The position numbers were made by a program, and so were the translations under genes. Positions 7,590-9,785 of a DNA stretch of 9,785 nt are shown piece after piece (position 1 is the stretch's first letter; every line of letters starts with the position of its first letter). This DNA is from Candidatus Hydrogenedentota bacterium (lineage in GTDB: Bacteria > Spirochaetota > Leptospiria > Turneriellales > J094). Location: contig RFJE01000348.1 of assembly GCA_003695005.1 (NCBI GenBank), positions 1 through 9,785 of the forward strand, read 5' to 3'. Under the pieces are notes generated by a model. That model ran no database searches. It saw only the letters and a list, made by a program, of their open reading frames with translations, and was not told where the DNA came from.

Positions 7590-8001
7590 TCCCTCGTTCT
7601 GTTTTGCTTAAGCTCGATTGCTCTACCTCAAGAAAATCAATGTTCTCTGTTTTCTCTAAAAGACCCTGTGCTATTCGATCTCCATTTTCGATAGTAAAAC
7701 TCTCCTTCCCTAAATTTACCATTAAAATTTTTACTTCTCCCCGAAAATCACTGTCAATCGTGCCGGGGGCATTCGTTAAAGTAAGGCCATGCCGGATCGA
7801 AAGTCCCGAACGGGGCCGGATAGAAAAAATATATCCTGCCGGAATTTCCATAACAAGTCCCGTAGGTACTGCGACCCTTTGCATGGGATCAATCTGCATA
7901 GGATCATCAAGTGCGGCATAAATATCATAAGCCCCGGAACCGGGGGTAGCTTTCGTAGGTATCTTTGCTTGTGGTCTTACTTTTGCAATTTTAATCTGCA
8001 T
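7561..8001 (-). CDS. dut: dUTP diphosphatase (trimeric dUTPase)
   Basis: Dut hydrolyses dUTP to dUMP and pyrophosphate. This keeps uracil out of DNA and supplies dUMP for thymidylate synthesis. All five motifs of the homotrimeric family appear in order in 146 residues: motif 1 SGAYDIYA (about 22-29), motif 2 RPRSGLS (63-69), motif 3 NAPGTIDSDFRGEVKI (77-92), motif 4 NGDRIAQGLL, and motif 5, the glycine-rich C-terminal arm RGSGGFGSTG. Motif 3 has Phe where many family members have the base-stacking Tyr, and motif 1 reads SGAYD instead of the more common SAGYD; both look compatible with activity. The ATG has no obvious Shine-Dalgarno sequence. TTGTCA on the minus strand (8038-8043) could be a -35 box, but no good -10 accompanies it. 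The gene overlaps rnj by up to 29 nt. Confidence 0.95.
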   Translation of the reverse strand: MQIKIAKVRPQAKIPTKATPGSGAYDIYAALDDPMQIDPMQRVAVPTGLVMEIPAGYIFSIRPRSGLSIRHGLTLTNAPGTIDSDFRGEVKILMVNLGKESFTIENGDRIAQGLLEKTENIDFLEVEQSSLSKTERGSGGFGSTGI

Positions 8002-8061
8002 ATAAAATTAAGTTTAACAGTAAAATTTGCAACAAATTGACAAGCGAAAAGTGAAATCACT

Positions 8062-8071
8062 TCGTGTCGCC
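8062..8071 (+). repeat. Left flanking direct repeat (candidate target-site duplication)
   Basis: TCGTGTCGCC here is identical to 8215-8224. The two copies sit exactly outside the inverted-repeat element at 8071-8214; the tenth base, C at 8071, can belong to either repeat or element, which gives a 9-bp duplication. Nine to ten base pairs is within the range made by several insertion sequence families. Confidence 0.55.
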
Positions 8072-8104
8072 AGCGGTTCTCGGCGAAACACCGAGAACCG
8101 CTGG
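8070..8104. repeat. Perfect hairpin in the left arm of the element
   Basis: CCAGCGGTTCTCGG (8070-8083) and its exact reverse complement (8091-8104) form a 14-bp stem with a 7-nt CGAAACA loop. The right arm of this hairpin lies in the 33-nt segment (8088-8120) absent from the right terminus of the element. It therefore looks like a secondary inverted copy of the left terminus. No T-run follows, so it is not a standard terminator. Confidence 0.75.
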
Positions 8105-8214
8105 GTTAATATTAAAATTAGGGGAAAAAGGCCTGCTCGTGCTCAAACAGTCCTCGGCGGAGCCTGCTTAAGCTGCGCCGAGCAGGCCTTTTTCCCCTTC
8201 ACCGAGAATTGCTG
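8071..8214. mobile_element. MITE-like non-coding palindromic element
   Basis: The right end (8179-8214), read on the minus strand, is CAGCAATTCTCGGTGAA followed directly by GGGGAAAAAGGCCTGCTCG. The left end carries the same two blocks in the same order, CAGCGGTTCTCGGCGAA at 8071-8087 and GGGGAAAAAGGCCTGCTCG at 8121-8139, separated by 33 nt. Joined, the terminal inverted repeats match at 33 of 36 positions or better than 32 of 36, and all differences lie in the outer block and are transitions. A 9-10 bp direct repeat flanks the element. There is no credible coding sequence inside. Short length, inverted termini, flanking duplication and intergenic position together suggest a MITE mobilised in trans by a transposase not present here. 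A fixed regulatory palindrome or REP-like element is the alternative. Confidence 0.6.
8121..8197. terminator. Long stem-loop with bidirectional terminator-like ends
   Basis: The 19-nt arm GGGGAAAAAGGCCTGCTCG (8121-8139) pairs perfectly with 8179-8197 across a 39-nt loop. The inner GC-rich stem (GGCCTGCTCG) is followed by TTTTT on each strand, the pattern of a bidirectional intrinsic terminator, although CCCC follows the T-run and the loop is long. Inside the loop CTCGGCG (8153-8159) can pair with CGCCGAG (8176-8182), which competes with the outer stem, and GCTTAAGC (8166-8173) is a palindrome. It lies between divergent genes, where a terminator for either is not expected, so the hairpin may simply be the core of the MITE-like element. 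Confidence 0.5.
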
Positions 8215-8224
8215 TCGTGTCGCC
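8215..8224 (+). repeat. Right flanking direct repeat (candidate target-site duplication)
   Basis: TCGTGTCGCC is identical to 8062-8071 and directly abuts the right terminus GCTG of the inverted-repeat element. A related sequence, TCGTGTTGAC, occurs 21 bp further on at 8236-8245 and overlaps the -35 box of the ALDH promoter. Confidence 0.55.
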
Positions 8225-8240
8225 GTATCCCTGCTTCGTG

Positions 8241-8269
8241 TTGACATCATGAATCTTATTTTTCATACT
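8241..8269 (+). promoter_or_regulatory. Sigma70-type promoter of the aldehyde dehydrogenase gene
   Basis: A perfect -35 TTGACA (8241-8246) is followed after 17 nt by CATACT (8264-8269), a 4 of 6 match to the -10 consensus. A start site 6-7 nt downstream would be at 8275-8276, on the ATG itself. The predicted mRNA would be leaderless, in line with the lack of a Shine-Dalgarno sequence. The MITE-like element ends 26 bp upstream of the -35 box. Confidence 0.5.
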
Positions 8270-8274
8270 TCCTT

Positions 8275-9785
8275 ATGGCTAAAAAATCCGTAAAAAAAGC
8301 GACTCGTAAACAAAGCAAGAAGAACTTAAAAAAAGATAGTGGAAAATTTGCTGTGGTTTCCCCTCTAGATAAAATGGAAATTGCAGAATATCCAGAACAC
8401 AGTAAAACTTATGTAGAACAAAGGATGCTGGCTTTAAAAGCTGCGAGCAAATCCTTTGAGAAGCTAGGTATTAAAAAGCGAATCCAAATTTTAAAAAATA
8501 TTCGGAAAGACTTTATTGAAGAAAGCGAAAATTTAGTAGAGAGAGTTCATGCAGAGACTGGAAAACCGACAGCTGAAATTTATAGTGGTGAAATTGTGGC
8601 GAATATTGAGCTTCTCGATTTTTATATTCAATACGGGCCTAAATACTTAAAGCCAGAAAGTGTCCCTATTAACCCTATCAATTATCCTGGGAAAAAAGGG
8701 AAAATTCATCACCGGCCTTTAGGGGTAGTGGCTGTGCTTTCTTCCTGGAACTATCCCATTGCTCTCGCCATGCGGGCCATTGTCCCTGCTCTTTTAGCTG
8801 GTAACTGTGTTGCCTTTAAGCCATCTGCTTTTGCGTCTTACAGCGGAGAATTATTGGCAGATATTTTTAAGAGAAATTTGCCAACGGATTGTTTTGAAGT
8901 ATTTTTTGGCAATAAAGAAACAAACCAAGCTGTTGCTTTAAATTCGGATAAAGTAAACTTTATCGGGAGCGTAGCAACTGGAAAAGCGCTTTCCGAACTT
9001 TGTGGCAAGCACTTAATTCCAATATCCACAGAACTTTCCGGAAAAGATGCAGCCATTGTTTTACCGGATGCCAATTTAGAGCGAGCTGTGCAGGGAATTT
9101 TATGGGGGGCTTTTACCAACAGCGGACAAAATTGTGCATCTGTGGAAAGAATTTTCCTGCACCAAGAAATTGCAGATTCGTTTTTAGAAAAATTTGTAGA
9201 TAAGGCGTCAAAATTACGAATTGAACAGGACATTGGTCCTTTAAAAAACGAAAAGCAAATGAAGCTTGTTGAGTCTCATGTAAAAGAAGCCAAAAAACAC
9301 CGTGGTGTAAAAATTTTATGTGGGGGCAATCGGATTCCAGGCTCTCTTTATTATGAGCCTACAGTGATTTTAGCAGATAAACCGGATTATGTATTTATGC
9401 AAGAAGAAACTTTCGGACCTACGGTTGCTGTTTACATTGTGGATAGCTTTGAAGAAGCCATTTCTCTTACCAATGATTGTGATTTCGGGTTAACTGTCTC
9501 GGTCTGGACCGCGAAACCGGGTATCGTTCAAGAAGTAGCCGATGAGTTTGAAACAGGTGTAGTTACGATTAATAACTGTGTTTTTACAGGAGCCTTACCG
9601 GGTGCGCCTTGGGGCGGTGTAAAGCATACCGGCCATGGGGTTACCAACTCTAAGTACGGTCTTTTAGAAATGACCCGGCCACAATTTGTGCTTCTTGACA
9701 AAAGCCGGTCCGAAAAAGAGCCATGGTGGTATCCTTACAACAAAGAACTTTTACAGCTAATGCAAGATGTAATTCGGTTTAGTGC
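8275..9785 (+). CDS. NAD(P)-dependent aldehyde dehydrogenase, 3' end beyond window
   Basis: The reading frame is open from the ATG at 8275 to the window edge (503 complete codons), so the gene is cut by the window, not broken. ALDH enzymes oxidise an aldehyde to the carboxylate with NAD(P)+. Visible catalytic parts are the WNYP motif with Asn159, the general base Glu253 in TELSGKDAA, the nucleophile Cys287 in TNSGQNCASVERIF, and Glu378-Thr-Phe-Gly-Pro in the cofactor site. The Glu-Cys distance of 34 matches the family. The protein begins with about 33 lysine-rich residues (MAKKSVKKATRKQSKKNLKK) outside the conserved fold, which starts near YVEQRM at 46. An internal ATG at 8374 would remove this tail, but it has no ribosome binding site. 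The start at 8275 also lacks one and coincides with the predicted transcript start. Substrate cannot be told; succinate-semialdehyde or fatty-aldehyde types are possible. Confidence 0.92.
   Translation, partial: MAKKSVKKATRKQSKKNLKKDSGKFAVVSPLDKMEIAEYPEHSKTYVEQRMLALKAASKSFEKLGIKKRIQILKNIRKDFIEESENLVERVHAETGKPTAEIYSGEIVANIELLDFYIQYGPKYLKPESVPINPINYPGKKGKIHHRPLGVVAVLSSWNYPIALAMRAIVPALLAGNCVAFKPSAFASYSGELLADIFKRNLPTDCFEVFFGNKETNQAVALNSDKVNFIGSVATGKALSELCGKHLIPISTELSGKDAAIVLPDANLERAVQGILWGAFTNSGQNCASVERIFLHQEIADSFLEKFVDKASKLRIEQDIGPLKNEKQMKLVESHVKEAKKHRGVKILCGGNRIPGSLYYEPTVILADKPDYVFMQEETFGPTVAVYIVDSFEEAISLTNDCDFGLTVSVWTAKPGIVQEVADEFETGVVTINNCVFTGALPGAPWGGVKHTGHGVTNSKYGLLEMTRPQFVLLDKSRSEKEPWWYPYNKELLQLMQDVIRFS

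Noticed and set aside
8037..8043. TTGACAA near dut as a -35 box on either strand
   Set aside because: The sequence gives TTGACA on plus and TTGTCA on minus, but neither strand has a convincing -10 at proper spacing. The dut promoter stays unassigned.
8027..8293. 88-codon plus-strand open frame across the dut-ALDH intergenic region
   Set aside because: It runs straight through both hairpins of the palindromic element and overlaps the ALDH start in another frame. Its translation has no family-like features, and no ribosome binding site is present.

Overview
The window looks like a piece of an AT-rich Gram-negative bacterial chromosome. A Leptospira-like spirochaete is the best guess. This rests on a secreted protein with a C-terminal segment resembling the OmpL47-type repeats common in Leptospiraceae, a type II secretion pseudopilin, a two-subunit 2-oxoacid:ferredoxin oxidoreductase and an RNase J. 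The taxonomic call is inference. No rRNA, tRNA, CRISPR array, transposase or phage gene was seen.

Layout. (1) 12-2774, minus strand: a tightly overlapping three-gene operon, transcribed in the order membrane-anchored AsmA/GspN-like protein, GspG-type major pseudopilin, secreted OmpL47-like protein. (2) 2775-2914: a 140-bp divergent control region. (3) 2915-5825, plus strand: korA-korB, coding for a fused gamma-alpha subunit and a beta subunit that oxidise a 2-oxoacid (probably 2-oxoglutarate) to acyl-CoA and reduce ferredoxin. (4) 5826-5926: a convergent gene junction with a perfect 14-bp stem-loop. (5) 5925-8001, minus strand: dut then rnj (RNase J), overlapping by up to 29 nt. (6) 8002-8274: a divergent intergenic region that holds the most unusual structure here. 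(7) 8275 to the window end, plus strand: an NAD(P)-dependent aldehyde dehydrogenase, cut by the window edge.

The dut-ALDH intergenic region contains a non-coding palindromic element at 8071-8214. Its ends are 36-nt terminal inverted repeats (32 of 36 positions match), and it is flanked by a 9-10 bp direct repeat that looks like a target-site duplication. This is the architecture of a miniature inverted-repeat transposable element (MITE). Its left arm is split by 33 nt that recreate an inverted copy of the terminus and so form a second perfect hairpin. Its centre resembles a bidirectional terminator, although it lies between divergent genes. Just downstream is a near-consensus sigma70-type promoter whose predicted start site falls on the ALDH start codon, which suggests a leaderless mRNA.

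Functional links: the minus-strand operon probably serves type II secretion or the cell envelope. KorAB and ALDH are central or intermediary metabolism. Dut and RNase J are nucleotide and RNA housekeeping. I see no single pathway that unites the whole window.
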